DNA of 64,000 nt, from contig NW_004624881.1 of the NCBI RefSeq assembly GCF_000247695.1, positions 441,073 to 505,072 on the forward strand. The letters are read 5' to 3'. The notes beneath the pieces are model-generated. The model did no database searches, was not told the DNA's origin, and worked only from the letters and a program-made list of their open reading frames with translations. This DNA is from Heterocephalus glaber. Lineage: Eukaryota > Chordata > Mammalia > Rodentia > Bathyergidae. Below are positions 12,101 through 25,013 of the stretch, piece after piece (the first letter of the stretch is position 1; each line of letters opens with the position of its first letter). The position numbers and the translations under genes were made by a program.

Positions 12101-12240
12101 ATGTGAAAGGCATTACTTTCAGGTAAAACTCCATGCTCTTTTTGCAGTTTACAATAACTGTGGGTTTCTTGGGATTTAGCACTGCCATCCAAGTCCATTG
12201 CTTCTCTCTGGAGCTGACAATCTCCCATGCTTAACCATGA
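9180..12240 (-). mobile_element. Degraded L1 ORF1 and possible 5'UTR, antisense
   Basis: On the minus strand, 9,180-10,160 has the look of an old L1 ORF1 region, with A-rich (here T-rich) text whose coding sense has decayed. It lies 5' of the ORF2 piece at 8,415-8,935, as expected for one antisense element. Positions 10,160-12,240 are less certain. They contain a purine-rich stretch at 10,740-10,990 like the L1 5'UTR purine tract at 39,120-39,320, then GC-richer sequence. I recognise no gene here. Confidence 0.4.
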
Positions 12241-12479
12241 TGGATTAGTGGAGCCAGGACCTCTCTTTGGGACCTGGGGATAGCATTTCAGACTGTTTCA
12301 TTACTTTGCACTGTAATCAGACTTTTCACTTTTCCTGTATTCCCACTTTACTTGTCAAGTCTTTACTGATTCCTGGAGGTCTACTTTTAACTCTTCAGGG
12401 AAAAGGAAACAAGCAAGCAAAGATCCCAGACAGTTCCTATACCTGGTATCTTTATTTCAGGTCCCTGGAATCCAAACAG

Positions 12480-12990
12480 GCTGTATTTTGCTGCTGGTTT
12501 TACTCTACCATTTTAAATCTCCATGTGCATTTTGTTTGGTATGCTTTAATCTGGTTTATGTGTCTGTTTTTGTGCCAGTACCATGCTGTTTTGTTACTAT
12601 GGTTGTCTGGTACAATTTGATTTTGGGTATTGAGATGCATCCAGACTTTCTCTTTTTACTTTGCATTACTTTCTCTATTCTGCGAAGAATCTCATTAGAA
12701 TTATAAATGGGATTGCATTGAATCTGCAGATTGCTTTTGGTGATACAGCCAATTTAATAATATTAATTCTGCCTGTCCATGAACATACAAACTCTTTAAT
12801 CTTCTAGTTTCTCCTTCAATTTCCTTCTTCAGTATTCTGAAATTTTTATTGTGGAAGGCTTTAACATCCTTGTTCAGATTGACTCTTAATATTTTATTTT
12901 TTTCAAGCTATTATGAGTGTAATTATTTTCCTGATTTTTTTTTTAGTTAGTTCATTATTGGTGTATAGAAAAGCTTTTGATTTTTTTTTA
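12480..12990 (-). mobile_element. L1 ORF2 C-terminal fragment, antisense
   Basis: It contains the antisense of the conserved RT/C-terminal stretch around ccagtaccatgctgtttt, which recurs at 34,722-34,740 and, in sense, near 19,990 and 28,800. Further right is the antisense of the block that follows the RT. It is many-stop and old. Confidence 0.75.
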
Positions 12991-12994
12991 CTAG

Positions 12995-13145
12995 TACTTG
13001 TTTTCAGTGCATAATGCTCATATTCATCATGGGGAATTTGTACATATACATACCATATTTTATGTCTTTATTGTCTTCTTCCCATCCTGTTTCCTCTCTG
13101 AAAATATTCTTCCCTTCTCCACTTTCAAAAGCTCTATTTAATTTT
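12995..13145 (-). mobile_element. L1 3'UTR fragment, antisense
   Basis: Text around catattcatcatggggaatt matches the L1 3'UTR antisense block seen at 33,330-33,360 and 45,725-45,745. It directly abuts the 3' end of the OR1 pseudogene. Relative to block B it marks where homology left of the receptor stops in block A. Confidence 0.65.
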
Positions 13146-14097
13146 GTATCCTGCATCTGGCTTTTAAAGACTGCACCCTACTCTGGGATTGAAGTATTTT
13201 CTTCCATGCTGTCTTCACATCCTTGTTTCTCAGGGTGTAGATGAGTGGGTTGAGCACTGGGGTAATAATGGAGTAGAAAAAAAGACATGAGCTTGGCCTG
13301 CGTGCTGTGGGCAGGGGGCTGGAGGTACATGCACATGGAAGGACCAAAGTACATGGTGACCACCAACAAGTGGGAACTACAGGTGGTGAGTGCCTTGTGC
13401 CTTCCTTCAGCTGAAGGAAACTTCAGTACAGCCCTGGAAATTAAGGTGTAGGAGATGACCACCGTGAGAGGAGCCACTAGTGCAAAAGGGATGGATCTTA
13501 AAGCCAGGGCCAGCTCATTAGCAGAGGTGTCCCTGCAGGCCAGCTTGATGAGTGCAGGCACCTCACAAATTAAGTGGTCCAGGGTGTGGTGCCCACAAAG
13601 GGGGAGCTGAAGGGTTAGAGTGGTTTGGACAAGGTAGTTCACCAATCCGCTGGTCCAGGAGGCAGCTGCCATCTGAACACCCAGGGAAACATGGTGAGAG
13701 TGTACTGAATAGGCCAGCAGATGGCCACATAGTGATCAATGGCCATCATGGCCAGCAGGATGCACTCAGTGCAGCCCATCCAGGTGAAAATATAGGCCTG
13801 TGTGATGCAGCCCCAGGCAGCAATGGTCTTGTCTATTCCCCACAGGTTGGCCAGCAGCTGGGGCACAATGGTGCAGGTGAGACTGAGGTTCAGCAGAGAG
13901 AGCTTGTCCAGGAAGAAGTACATGGTTATCCAGAGTCTGGTGTCCATTAGGGAAAGGATAATGATGGAGCTGTTCCCCACCAGGGTGGGGATGTATGAGA
14001 CCAGGACCACTACAAATAAGGGCCTTTCTAGCCATGGAAACTCTGAGAAGCCCAACAGGACAAAAGTGTTGGGAAAACTCATGTTGCCACTTTCCAT
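13138..14097 (-). pseudogene. Olfactory receptor pseudogene, family 2-like (OR1)
   Basis: This is the remnant of a single-exon seven-transmembrane odorant receptor. The start codon complement at 14,095-14,097 opens a frame with the family landmarks: an N-terminal glycosylation site (NMS), the LVGN motif of TM1, an altered PMYFFL motif (reads TMYFFL), a MAxDxYVAIC motif after TM3, and later KxxxTCSSHL of TM6 and NPLIYTLRN of TM7. It needs three reading frames. One break lies near 13,672-13,685 (a small deletion before the MAAASW stretch). A second is an extra base in a seven-A run at 13,277-13,283, inside the TM7 region. The DRY arginine is also changed, to DHY. The nearest relatives by eye are family 2 receptors. 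OR2 in this window is its paralogue. Confidence 0.95.
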
Positions 14098-14110
14098 TGT
14101 AGCCACCTTA
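13146..14110 (+). repeat. Segmental duplication, segment 1 of block A (OR unit)
   Basis: This segment is paralogous to 49,095-50,060 in the same orientation. Homology extends past the receptor 3' end, where the text tctggctt followed by aaagac and ctgggatt is shared, and stops where the L1 3'UTR begins. The two receptors share most residues but carry different disabling changes. Confidence 0.9.
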
Positions 14111-14734
14111 CATATGCCGAGAAGGTAAGGGACATAATTTGAGTACAAACATGACTTTTCCATGTCAAAAACTTCATGGCTGCACCCTCAAGTCCTCCAT
14201 GGTTTTGGAGTAATAATTCTTTTAACAGGAGATGTTTTGGACTTTGTACTTGAAATTTCTCTATCCTTTGATTTGGAATTCAGGATAAAGGTAAAAGTGG
14301 ATAAAAATATGCTGAGAAATTTTACATTGCATTGAGATCACTGAACTAGTATCCTTCTCATAGAAGCAATCTCCACATCATTTTCTCCCCAGTTCTCCTT
14401 TATCATCTGTTTCATTCTTTCTGTCTTCCAATCTATTCATTGTCATGTTCTGTAGTCATGTAGAAAGAGCCATGTGGTCCCTCGCATTTAGGGCACTGCT
14501 TTCAGGAATGCTTTGTAAGACAATTCTACCAAATGTTTCCTCTCAGTCCACAAGGATAACTGTCCTGAGCCTCAGTAGGGCACAGTGGAGTTTGAGAGAG
14601 GCAAAGTGGCTCAATATGGCTGTGATTTTCTGTGGTGGGAGAAGGTAATGAAATGGAGTTATTCTGCAGACTTACCTATCCTCAACCCACTTTTTTCATT
14701 TAAAGTGAACATGACATACTTTTCTATTTAAACA
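14111..14734. other. 5' flank of OR1, no gene recognised
   Basis: This is sequence upstream of the OR1 start and left of the inserted L1. Olfactory receptor promoters and non-coding 5' exons usually lie kilobases upstream of the coding exon, so such parts could lie here or beyond the L1. I see no clear promoter motif. Confidence 0.4.
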
Positions 14735-15349
14735 ACTTTTCAGGGAGACACCTGGAGCCATCTAGCTGGACCATCCCCTTGCGGGCCTCCCAGGCAGGGA
14801 CATACTGTTGAAAACAGAGCTGCATGTGTGCCTGAACCACCACCGCAGGACCCAACCCTTGCCTCTGGGCTCCAGGTTGTGCCTATACTTGGATCTACAT
14901 GCCAGAGGTGCAGGGGGTCATGAAGGCCATGGTCCTGAGCTCCAGAAGATAGAGCAAAAGTGAGCAACAGAAAGAAAGCCTCTCTCAGGGTCCTTGATGA
15001 AAATAGAAGCCCACTGGAAAAGTGAAGAGAATCTCTGCAATAAAGGCACAACAGACCACCATAATTGATAAATTGGAGGGATCACCACCTCCCATTGGAA
15101 TCTAGACTATCTCTAGGGGAAGGGCAGCTGGAACCTGCAGCAGAGCATTGCTGAGACCAAACCTGCAGGAGGTCAGGGAGCTCAACTTGGGAGTTGGAGC
15201 CAGAAATCAGCCTGAATCTCAGAGGTCTGCTGCTGGCTTGCTAAGACTAATTGACTTAGATCTGCATACTGTTGCCCACATTGTTTATTGTGACAGCAGA
15301 GACATACCCTAAAGGAAACCCTTCATTTTTATTTTTTATTTTCATAATC

Positions 15350-15565
15350 ATTTTTTTCTCTTATTTTTAATTTTTAGTTGATTCTTATTCTTTTCAATTT
15401 TTTTCTTCTTTTGCTTTTTTTCTTGCCTTTCTCTCTTTCTCTTACTCTCTTGCTCTCCCACATTGTTCTTCATCTCCCTTTTTGTTCCTGTTTCTACCCT
15501 AATTTGGATTTCTTCTTTCTTTTTCTATTCTTCTCTCTTTCTCCTTCTCCCAATTGTCATTAGTT
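15350..15565. repeat. Pyrimidine-rich low-complexity tract in L1 5'UTR
   Basis: A T/C-rich run lying between the GC-rich 5'UTR and ORF1 of the L1 at 14.7-21.5 kb. Its antisense equivalent is the purine tract at 39,120-39,320 in the other near-full-length L1. The Leu/Phe/Ser-rich open frame at 15,378-15,563 is a by-product. Confidence 0.8.
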
Positions 15566-16179
15566 TCAAAGGAAAGTGAAAACAGTTTCTAGCTTCCCTA
15601 TTGTTGTTAGGTTGTTCTGTTCTTGTCTTTGTTCTTTCATTCTGTCTTTTCCTCTTGTCCTCAACATTTCCTTAGAGTTTGCATGATCATTGTGTGTCCT
15701 CTGGTCTCACTTCTAACCTTTCCCTATCCTTCTACCTATCTATCACCCCCTCCCCAAATTCTTCTAAGTCTCCATCCCAAAGGGTAAAGTTGCTATATTG
15801 AAGAGTTTATTCACTATAAACATATTATGGGCTAGTCATTGATTTTGATTTAATTCACATGGTTAAAGGTGATAGATTAATGACTACCACAAATTGTTAT
15901 TTCCTAAGCTTACTTTATAATCTTATTATTGCTGATATTATCACTTGGGTTAAGGTATTGTGATCAATCTAATCAGTTATCCTTCTGTTATAATGAGAAT
16001 GAGAATATCCCAGAGTCATTAGAGACACAAAACCTGAAGACCAGCTACATCTGGAACTTCAGAGAAGCAATCATTCCATAAGGGTTCTAAATATAAGCCA
16101 CAAAGATGCCTACAGTAAGCAATATCACAGTATCAACCAAAGAACTAAACTAAGGACAGTTCCAAGAACAAAAACAGAA

Positions 16180-17308
16180 ATGAGAAAACACAAGCAAGGC
16201 ACAATCCCTGATGTCCAGATCACCAGAGGCAAATTCTAGGGGAAAAGAGGAGGGAATGTCTGAAAATCAGCTACCTGGACACCCTGAACTGATAGCACAG
16301 GAAGTAACAAAACAGATGAATGAGGCTGTAGAAAAATTCAAAACAGAAATAATTTCCCAGATAAATACAGAGATTGTGAGAAGAATGAAAGACATGATTA
16401 GAGACACTAGAACAGAAACACATAATAATACATGATAGATAGAAGAATCGATGAGTTCAGGACCATGATGGAAGCCATGAATGCCCAGCATAGGAAAGAA
16501 ATGGAAAAGATGAACACACAACATAAGAAAGAAATGGAACCCATGAAACAGATTCTATCAGACATACAGTAGATTAAATACTCTATTGAAAGTAAAAACA
16601 GCAGACTGAGCCAATCTGAAGATAAGAATATAAGATATGGAAGACAGGATGGCAGTCAGTGACCATGAAGGGAGATCTCTTAAAACTAGTAAGGTCCATG
16701 AAATATCAATCCAACAGCTCCTAGATGATCCAAAGAAGAATAATATAAGACTGAGAGGAGTCCACAAAAAGGCAAGAGAAAGTACAAATGACATAAAAAA
16801 ATCTGTTCACAGAATTAATGACAGCAAACTTCCCAAACAGAGCAAAAGGATTTGCCATACAGATAAATGAGGCCTATAGGACTCTGACTAGCCATGATCA
16901 AAATATTCTACATCTAGACATATAATAATCAAGGTCCTAGAAACCCAACAGAAGAACAAAATACAAGAAGCAATTAGAGAAAAGAAACAAATCACATGCA
17001 AAGGAAAGCCCAACAGAATCCCAGCAAGCTTTTCAACACAAACCTTCAAATCAAGGACAGCCTGTGGTAAGGTATTTCAAGCACTAAAAGAAAACAACCT
17101 CCAACCTACATTGATGTATCTTGCAAAAGTATCTTTCAAAATTGATGGGAAAATAAGATACTTCAATGAAAAACAACACCTGAGACTCTTCATGAATACC
17201 AAATCAGCACCCCAAGCAATTCTAAAAAATATCCTAGAAAAATACAGTGAATGTTACAACTCCATGAGGCCTAAAATAGCAAATCCATCAGGCAAAGCAA
17301 GAAATTAA
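16180..17308 (+). pseudogene. L1 ORF1 (RNA-binding chaperone) remnant
   Basis: In functional L1, ORF1p is a trimeric nucleic-acid chaperone of the L1 ribonucleoprotein. The expected start ATG is at 16,180, but the frame shifts before 16,211. Surviving pieces are an N-terminal helix-forming part (16,211-16,435), a central RNA-recognition part with a QLLDDPKKNN stretch (16,637-16,870), and the C-terminal domain with a YLAKVSFKIDGKI stretch (17,111-17,308). The C-terminal piece matches the general L1 pattern of a Tyr-x-Ala-Lys core followed by Phe and a Thr-Lys-x-Ala-x-Gln stretch. Frameshifts and stops separate the pieces. Confidence 0.85.
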
Positions 17309-17356
17309 ATGGTGAGAGTGAAAAAATAAAAAAAGAGCCAACAACAGGAAAATAGT

Positions 17357-20300
17357 ATGACAATGACAAGTCAGTACATATCAGTTATAACCATAAATGT
17401 GAATGGCCTCAACTCATCAATCAAAATAAACAGACTGTCAGAATGGATTCAGAAGCAAAATCCAATGGTATGCTGTATACAAGAAATGCACCTAGTTCAA
17501 AAAGAGACTCATAGACTGAAAGTAAAAGTATGGAAAATAGTTTTTTATTGCAACAGGAACCCAAAAAAGGCAGGGGTAGCTATCTTATTTACAGAAAAAG
17601 TAAAGTTCAAACCAAAACAATTAAGAGAGGCAAAAAAGGTCAATACACCCTTGTAAAGGGAACAATCCAAGAGGAAGGGCTGACAATCATAAATATATAT
17701 GCACAAAACACTAATGCCCCCAATTATACAAAATAAATATAAAGGGATATGAAAACCCAAATAAACACTAATACAGTTGTAGTAGGGGAACTTAATACCC
17801 CACTGTCACAAATAGAGAGATCATCTAGCCAAAAGATCAACAACAAAATACTGGACCTGAAACAAGCTTTTGAACAAATGGACTTAATAGATGTCTACAG
17901 AGTGTTTCACTGCACAAAATCAGAATATACATTCTTTTCAGCTACACATGAGTCTTTCTGGAAAATAGACCACATGTTAGCTCATAGAACATGTTTAAGT
18001 AATAACAAAGGAATAGAAGTTATCCCATGTATATTATCAGACCATAGTGCAATTAAAATGTAGATAAATAGCATAAGAAATTCACTAACACATGGTAATT
18101 GAATAACACTCTCTTGAACAATCAATTCGTAACAGCAAAAATTGAAGAAGAAATTAGAATTTTTGCAATTAAATGATAATGTCAGTACAATGTATAGGAA
18201 TCTGTGGGACACAATGTAAGTCGTTCTATAAATGAAATTCATAGCAGTAAATGCCCATAATAAGAAAACAGAATGAGGTCAAATAAGTAACCTAATGCTT
18301 AATCTTAAGCTCCTAGAAAAAGAACAAGACAAACCACAACCTTGTACAAGGGAGGAAATTATAAAGATCAGAGCAGAAATCAATACAATGGAGACTGACA
18401 GAAAAATACAAAAAAACCAATGAATTGAAGAGTTGGCTTTTCAAAAGAATTAATAAAATTGACAAAACCTCAGCCAACCTTATCAAAAAGGAAAGAAAAG
18501 GCTCAAATCCATACAATTAGGAATGAAAAAGTTGAATTCACAGCAGATCCAGTAGAAATCCAGAGGATCATCAATACCTACTTAAGAAGCAGTACTATAA
18601 TAAAATGGAAAACACAAAAGAAATGGATGGGTTTCTGGATACATATTAATTACTAAAGTTGAATGAAGAAGGTATAAAAATTCTAAACACCCCAATTATA
18701 ATCATTGAAAATGAAAATGTAATTAAAACTTTACCAAAAAAGAAAAGCCCAGGTCCTGATGGCTTCACTGGTAAATTCTACAAAACATTTAGAGAAGAAC
18801 TATTGCAACTATTCTTTAAACTTTTCAATGAAGTTTAAAGGGAAGCAATATTTTCAAATTCCTTCCTGGAAGCAACTGTTACTTTGATTCCAAAATCGGG
18901 GAAAGGCTCAACTAAAAAATAGAACTACAAGGAAATCACCCTAATGCACATAGATGCAAAAATCCTCAACAAGATAGTGGAAAACAGAATACAGAAGGTC
19001 ATCAAGATAATACACCCTGACCAATTTGGATTTATCCCAGTGATGCAAGGATGGTTCAACATATGCAAATCAATCAATGTAATACATTATATTAACAGAG
19101 TCAAGGACAAAAACCATGTGATCATCTCAATAGATGAAGAAAAGGCATTTGATAAAATTCAACACCTATTAAAGATAAAAACCCTTAGAAAATCAGAATA
19201 GATGGTCTTTATCTCCAGTTGATGAAGCCTGTCTATGAAAAAACAATATCCAACATTATACAAAATGGTCAAAAATTGAAAACCTTCATGTTAAAATCAG
19301 GAATAAGACAAGGATGTCCAACATCTCCACTCCTGTTCAATATAGTTTAGGAAACATTAGCCACAGCAATTAGACAAGAGAAAGAAATAAAAGGAATAAA
19401 GTTAGGTAAGGAAGAAGTTAAAATGTCATTATTTGCTGAAGATATGATATGATACTCAACATTGAAGACTCAAAAACTTCAGACAAAAGACTTCTAGACT
19501 TAATTGACAAATACAGTAGAGTAGCTGGATACAAGTCAACACTTCAAAATAAATACTTCTTGTACACAAATAACAGTCTCACTGAGAGAGAAATTAGGGA
19601 AACATTCCCTTTCAAAATAGCATCCAAAAACTGAAATATTTAGCAATCTATCTAACAGAAGATGCAAAAGACCTCTACATTGAGAACTACAACACTTGGA
19701 AAAAAGAGATTGAAGAGGATATAAGAAAACAGAGAGACATCCCTTGCTCCTCAGTAGGAAAAACCAATATATGAAAATGGCTCATACTTCCAAAACTGCT
19801 ATATAGTTTCAATGCAATCCCAATGGAAATCCCAGCAGCATAACTCACAGAACTTGAGAAAACAATCCAAAAATTCATTTCAAACAAGAAGAGATCTAGA
19901 ATAGCAAAAGCAATTCTAGGCAATAAAGACACTGTAGGGTGTATCACAATCCCCAACTTGGAACTATTATATAAAGGTATGATAATAAAAACAGCATGGC
20001 ACTGGCAAAGAAACAGACACAAGGACCAGTGGAAAAGATGAGAAGATGCAGAAATAACTCGAGACACACCCACCCACCTCGTTTTCAACAAAGTACCCAA
20101 ACAGTCTCACTGGAGGAAAGATAGCCTCTTTAATAAATTGTGCTGGAAAAATTGGGTTTCAACATGCCAAAGTTTAAAAATAGACCTATATCTCTCATCA
20201 TGCACTAAACTAAAATAGAAATTAATTAAATGTCTAAATATTAAAACAGAAACACTAAACTCTCTGAGAGGGTAGGTAGAACTCTTGAAGATTTTGTCAT

Positions 20301-21150
20301 AGGAAAAGACTTCATGAACAAAACCTCAGGTGCATGTGAACTAGCACAAATAATCAACAAGTGGGATCTCTTCTTATTAAAAAGCTTCTGCACAGCAAGA
20401 AAAACCACCAACAGAATGAAATGACTACCCACACTATGGAAGAAAATGTTTGCCAGCCGTTTCTCAGACAAACTTCTACCATCTAGAATATATAAAGAAC
20501 TTTAAAAAATCAGACTTCCCAAATTTAAAGACCCAATCCAAAAATGGACATCTGAAATGAACAGACTTTGCTCAGACAAAAAAATAGAAATAGCAAATAA
20601 ACGTGAAAAAAATGTTCCATATCACTGGTCATTCAAGAGATATAGATGGAAAAAAAAGGGATATAGATGAAAACAACACTGAGATTGCACCTCACCCCAG
20701 AAAGAATGGTTGCTATCAAGAAATCAACCAATAACAAACACTGGCTGGGTTGGGGGGAGAAAGGAACGCTTCTCCATTTGTTGTTGGAAGGCAAACTGTT
20801 GTAACCACTGTGGAAAGCAATATGGAGATACATCAAACTACTAGCATTAGAAGTCCCATTTGACCCACCCATACCTCTCCTTGGTACCTTCCCCAAACAA
20901 TTAAAATAATCATACCACAGTGATATATGCTCACCCATTTTTATAGTAGCACAATTTGTTATACCTAAAACTTGGAAACAGCCCAAGTGTCTATTAACTG
21001 AAGACTAGCTACAGAAGATGTGTTTTTTTTTAATAAAGTAGAGTACTATTCAGCCATAATGAATGAGAAACTAGAGACATTTATAGCTAAGTGGATGAGC
21101 ATTAGGGGCATACTCTTAAGTAAAAGAAATAGAATACACATGTAAATACT
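17357..21150 (+). pseudogene. L1 ORF2 (endonuclease-reverse transcriptase) remnant
   Basis: The frame opens with the AP-like endonuclease: an INVNGLNS motif near the N-terminus, QEMH where QETH is usual, GELNTPLS where the usual form is GDFNTPLS, and SDHSA near 18,040. The reverse transcriptase follows, with [12 protein letters not shown] (motif A, about 19,125) and a changed active-site box, FAEDM in place of FADDM, followed by a stop near 19,450. Several other stops and frameshifts break it. It is inactive. The C-terminal limit is uncertain because that part has no clean frame. Confidence 0.88.
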
Positions 21151-21489
21151 GAATACATTCCCTGGTGTGTAAAACTAAAAGTGTAAATAAGGAACAAAGT
21201 GTATAATTGGTATTGTGTAATATGAAGAAAAGGTCTAATGGAGTAGGGGAAGTGGGAGGGGTAGGGGAAAGAAAAGGGAAAAATAGGAGAAAATGAAAAA
21301 ATGGAAACAAAGTCTTTGTAAATAAGGAAGGAGGAGGGGGAGAAGGGAGGGAAGGGGAATGGCTTAAAAATAGGAACCAAGATACATCATGTAAAGATAT
21401 AAGATCCCAATTATGAGTGTAACTGTATTGTATATCTAAAATGTGCCAACAAGCTTAATGAAAACAAAATAAATAAACTACTTTCAAGC

Positions 21490-24240
21490 ACATTGTGGTT
21501 TTGATTGCATTCATTTTGCTTCCTCCACCACTCTCCATTTCTGAGACTGAAGTCAGGACAGAATACCTCCACTTTCCTTCTCTAACTCTGGCACTCACCA
21601 GTCCCCTACATTCTGTACAGACTTGCCTTCTGTAAATATCTCAGAAAAATAAAATACTGTACTATTTGATATATTGTGATTAGACTATTAAACATATATG
21701 AGCAGGCTAGGAAACTTTTGGTACTGGTATGGTATTCTTTTTCTATGGACTGTGAATAGGTGTGGCATTAGATGATTCAAGTGTATTATATATGTTGTGC
21801 AATTTATTTTGATTATTATTACATATAATTAGATTTATGTAATAACAATGTAACAAATATAGAATGCAGAATGAATCAGAGCACTGAGATTATTTTCCTC
21901 AAACTAGACGGCCCCATTTGGAGGTAATGGGAGATGTGACACTTTAAATCTTTGAACATAATCATTTTCTTTGCTGACTTGAACACTGCTGTACTTCCCC
22001 CTTGAAGTGAAAGCCTGAGTTTATTGAACAGTTTGAGTAGATCACACAAGCAAGCAATCAATTTCACCAAAATGTGTTTCCTATGGTCACTGTTATTCTC
22101 AAAGAAAACTCTAAAGAAGTTCTTCCAACCCAAAACCCCAACCAGTGATCTACCTTTAGAAATCATCTCCGTATTGTGTGTAAGGAAAAACATATATGTC
22201 CTGTGTCTATGTCCTGAAAGAGCTTTAAACATAGACATAATGTAACAGCATGACCTTTAATGTGGTTTTTAATATTATCATACTTGGAAAATATTGTTTA
22301 GTGCAGGGGACACTGTTTGGCTAGTCAGCCTTTCACTCTAGATCACACAGTACACAGAGTCACAGGAATAAGTGACTTATGTGACACATCACTCAAAGAC
22401 ATTATTAGTGCTCCAGCTGCTGTTTTGAATGGCAACAAATGTGCACATAAAGTACCCTCATGTACATCATCCTGAAAATCATATTGTCTGAAAATAATCA
22501 CTGTTGCTGTGTTGTCATTATCAGGTGGTGACTCCTGATGTATATCAGGACCTCATTAATCCTCTCTACTGTGCCTCAATATCCTCTGCTTCTCATCAAT
22601 TCATCTATAAGTGATGCTAGACAAATGAGGAACACATGCTACAATCTGAACTGCAATCTGACCTAAACGTTTCTGACAAATGTCTACAGCGGTGGGCAGG
22701 ATCAACTCTTTACCAATATCAAACAGCTTCTTTTTCAGCATAATCAATCTGGTCATCCACTAAGAATGATGCTCTCAGTGCAGACACATTTAATTAATTG
22801 GTGCCTTTTGCAAATACTCCTTTTTTCATGTTCACATTTTTTCCCTTTGAAGGACTCCAAGCCTTGTTTGCAAATTTAGGGTGTTTGGTTTTCACATGGC
22901 AAGGCAGTTTTGAGGTTTTCATAGCTTATTTGAATAACTGGTCACCACATATTATACAAAGTGGGCTTGGAGAATGTAAATCACTTTGTTCAATGAAGCC
23001 ATAATTTAAGGACAATTTGTATTTTCTTTTAAATGTCTTTTTCTTTCTGTTGTGAGTCTTGAGAGTTTTCTGCTGTTTTAATTTTTGGGTATTTCCCATT
23101 TTCAGAGAAGCTGCTTAAGCACATTGTTATTTATGCATTATGGCTAGGTATAGCTTGTGAGCTTACCACAACTGTAGCAGAGGCACGTGCATACTTGAGG
23201 AAAGTAATGCAGTTGAAAGCATTGAATGAAAGGTGGACCACATGTAGACTAAAGTAAGTGTTGGATTTGACTTAAGGTCTGCCACCAGATGCAGCTGAAC
23301 AACTGAAGGATATGAATTCACAGTCTCTATAAAGCCTGACACCACATGCAGCTTAATTCTGATTTGGCACTTACTGGTGCTGTTTTTGTCTGACAGCAAG
23401 CAATTGATTTATCATGGTTTCTGCAGTCAAACCTCTCTGCTGATTTTCATCTGTGCTTGCAGCTGCTCCCAAGTGGTAGCATCACACCCTCAGCTCCACC
23501 TCAGTTCACCAGGCTTTAGATTCTCATGGGGAGAAGGCAACCCAGATTCCTTGCATGTGCACTGCACAGTAGGGTTCATGCTCCAAAAATAATCTAACTA
23601 CAGGTTGATCTGATAGGAGCCAGAGCTCAGGTGGTCATGGCAGAGATGGTGAGCACTGTAGACACAGATGAATCTTGAATCGCTCCCCTGCTGTGCACCT
23701 CTTTTTTTCCAGCTTGGCTCCTATCAGATCGTGAGTTAATGCAGGTCTGTGGTTTGGGGGCTAGGGATTCCTGATGTATGCAATGTTGTGGAGATTCATC
23801 CATGTTGTAGTTGTGAGAATTTCCTATGATTTTAAAATTAGAATATCTTTGCCTTGTATGAAATTACTACATTTTACTTAGGCATTCATCTGTCAATGCA
23901 ACATTGAAAGCTTCTGTATTTTGTTATTGTGAGTAGTGCTTTGATTATTGGTGCCCAAATGCCTCTGAAGGACTCTGCTCTCAATACTTTTGAGGATATA
24001 ATTGGAAGTAGAGTTCCTGAGTCATACCTTGTTTAATTTGTATCTGTTTATGTTGTGTCCTTTCACAACTGTACCATTTCACATTCCCAACACACTGCCT
24101 GAGGCCTCCAATTCTTCTCATTTTCACCAATGCTGTTATTTCTTGTTCATTACATGTATAAAGAGAAAGCTCCCTATGGTCCTTATTGAAGGTTGCTTGG
24201 ATGTGAAAACTCACCCTCACTCTTGCTGTTTTCATTTTCT
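21490..24240 (+). repeat. Segmental duplication, segment 2 of block A
   Basis: This segment is paralogous to about 50,220-53,200. Matching landmarks include the text with aagcaagcaa and ccaaagaaa cores (22,045-22,130 against 51,185-51,270) and gcaattgatttatcat (23,398 and 52,599). Further matches are gtcaaacctctctgctgat (23,427 and 52,622) and gtgagaatttcctatgattt (23,814 and 53,000). Indels are frequent, so the duplication is old. No coding potential is conserved between the copies. Toward the right end it includes old antisense L1 text. Confidence 0.92.
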
Positions 24241-24359
24241 ACTCATTCTGTTTGATCTTCTTTTGGGTGACTTTAATGCATTGTGTAAATCTGCTTGTGC
24301 ACGTTCTTCTTGTAGTTGTTGAGTTTCTTGAATGTTTATATTCTCACTGTTCATCATAT

Positions 24360-24625
24360 TAAAAAGATGAGTGCCAGTTCTTCCTCAAATGTTCCCTTGT
24401 CCTTTCTCTGTTTTTGGGCTCTCCCATAATGCCATGTTGGTCTGGCTCATTATGTACCATCGGTCCTTGTGTCCTTCCACTTTTCTGCAATCTTATTCTC
24501 TGTTCTTCACACTTGATCCTTTTACTTACCCTGTCCTCAAGTTTCATGATTCTTTCCAATATGTACTCTGCTTATGAATTTCTGAGAGAGTTGCTAGGAA
24601 CAGTTCTATTTTTAATAATGTTTAA
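24360..24625 (-). mobile_element. Ancient L1 3' region fragment, antisense
   Basis: Antisense text resembling an old L1 3'UTR, with the same pattern as 2,330-2,600: a cggtccttgtgtcc block, then a caatcttattctctgttctt block. It lies immediately left of the 5' end of the next L1. Confidence 0.5.
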
Positions 24626-25013
24626 AATGAAAAGAGACAAGAGCTGGGACCCACAGGGCCAGCCAAAGGCCTACCTGGGAAAGAGATGCACAGGTTCACA
24701 AGAAATTCCCAGAGGCCCACCCCGATATCATCAGTAAATGCCCAGAGATCCCAGGAAGAAGCCTGCTGCGACCAGAGTGGCACAGTGGCAGGCAGGTCCT
24801 AGACACAACACCAGCACCTGGGACCCACAGGCCCAGCCAAAGGCCTGCATGGAAAACAGCTGCAGAGAGGCACAAGCAAGAGGCACAGGCCCACCCAAAC
24901 ACCATTGGGGTGAGGAGCAGAGAAAAGGCCTCAGGTAGCTTCCTGAGAGTTGAAGACCACTGTGTGAGCAAAAAGTCACCTCAACAAAGGCACAGCAGGC
25001 TGGATCTCTTGAA

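Larger units (their letters stand above)
14735..21478 (+). mobile_element. Near-full-length LINE-1 (block A, first)
   Basis: A 6.7-kb L1 in sense orientation. It has a GC-rich 5'UTR (14,735 to about 15,300), a pyrimidine-rich stretch (15,350-15,560), ORF1 remains (16,180-17,308), ORF2 remains (17,357 to about 21,150), a purine-rich 3'UTR (21,240-21,360) and an A-rich tail (about 21,455-21,478). Both ORFs are broken by many stops. Block B shows no L1 at the equivalent place, since OR2's upstream flank continues directly into 50,220 onward. The insertion is therefore specific to block A. The boundaries are approximate. A weak duplication of the form AAAC(A/T)AC may flank it (about 14,730 and 21,473). 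Confidence 0.9.

Noticed and set aside
16180..21150. Possibly active L1
   Set aside because: ORF1 and ORF2 have many stops and frameshifts, and the RT active-site box is altered (FAEDM) with a stop just after. The other copies are also broken.
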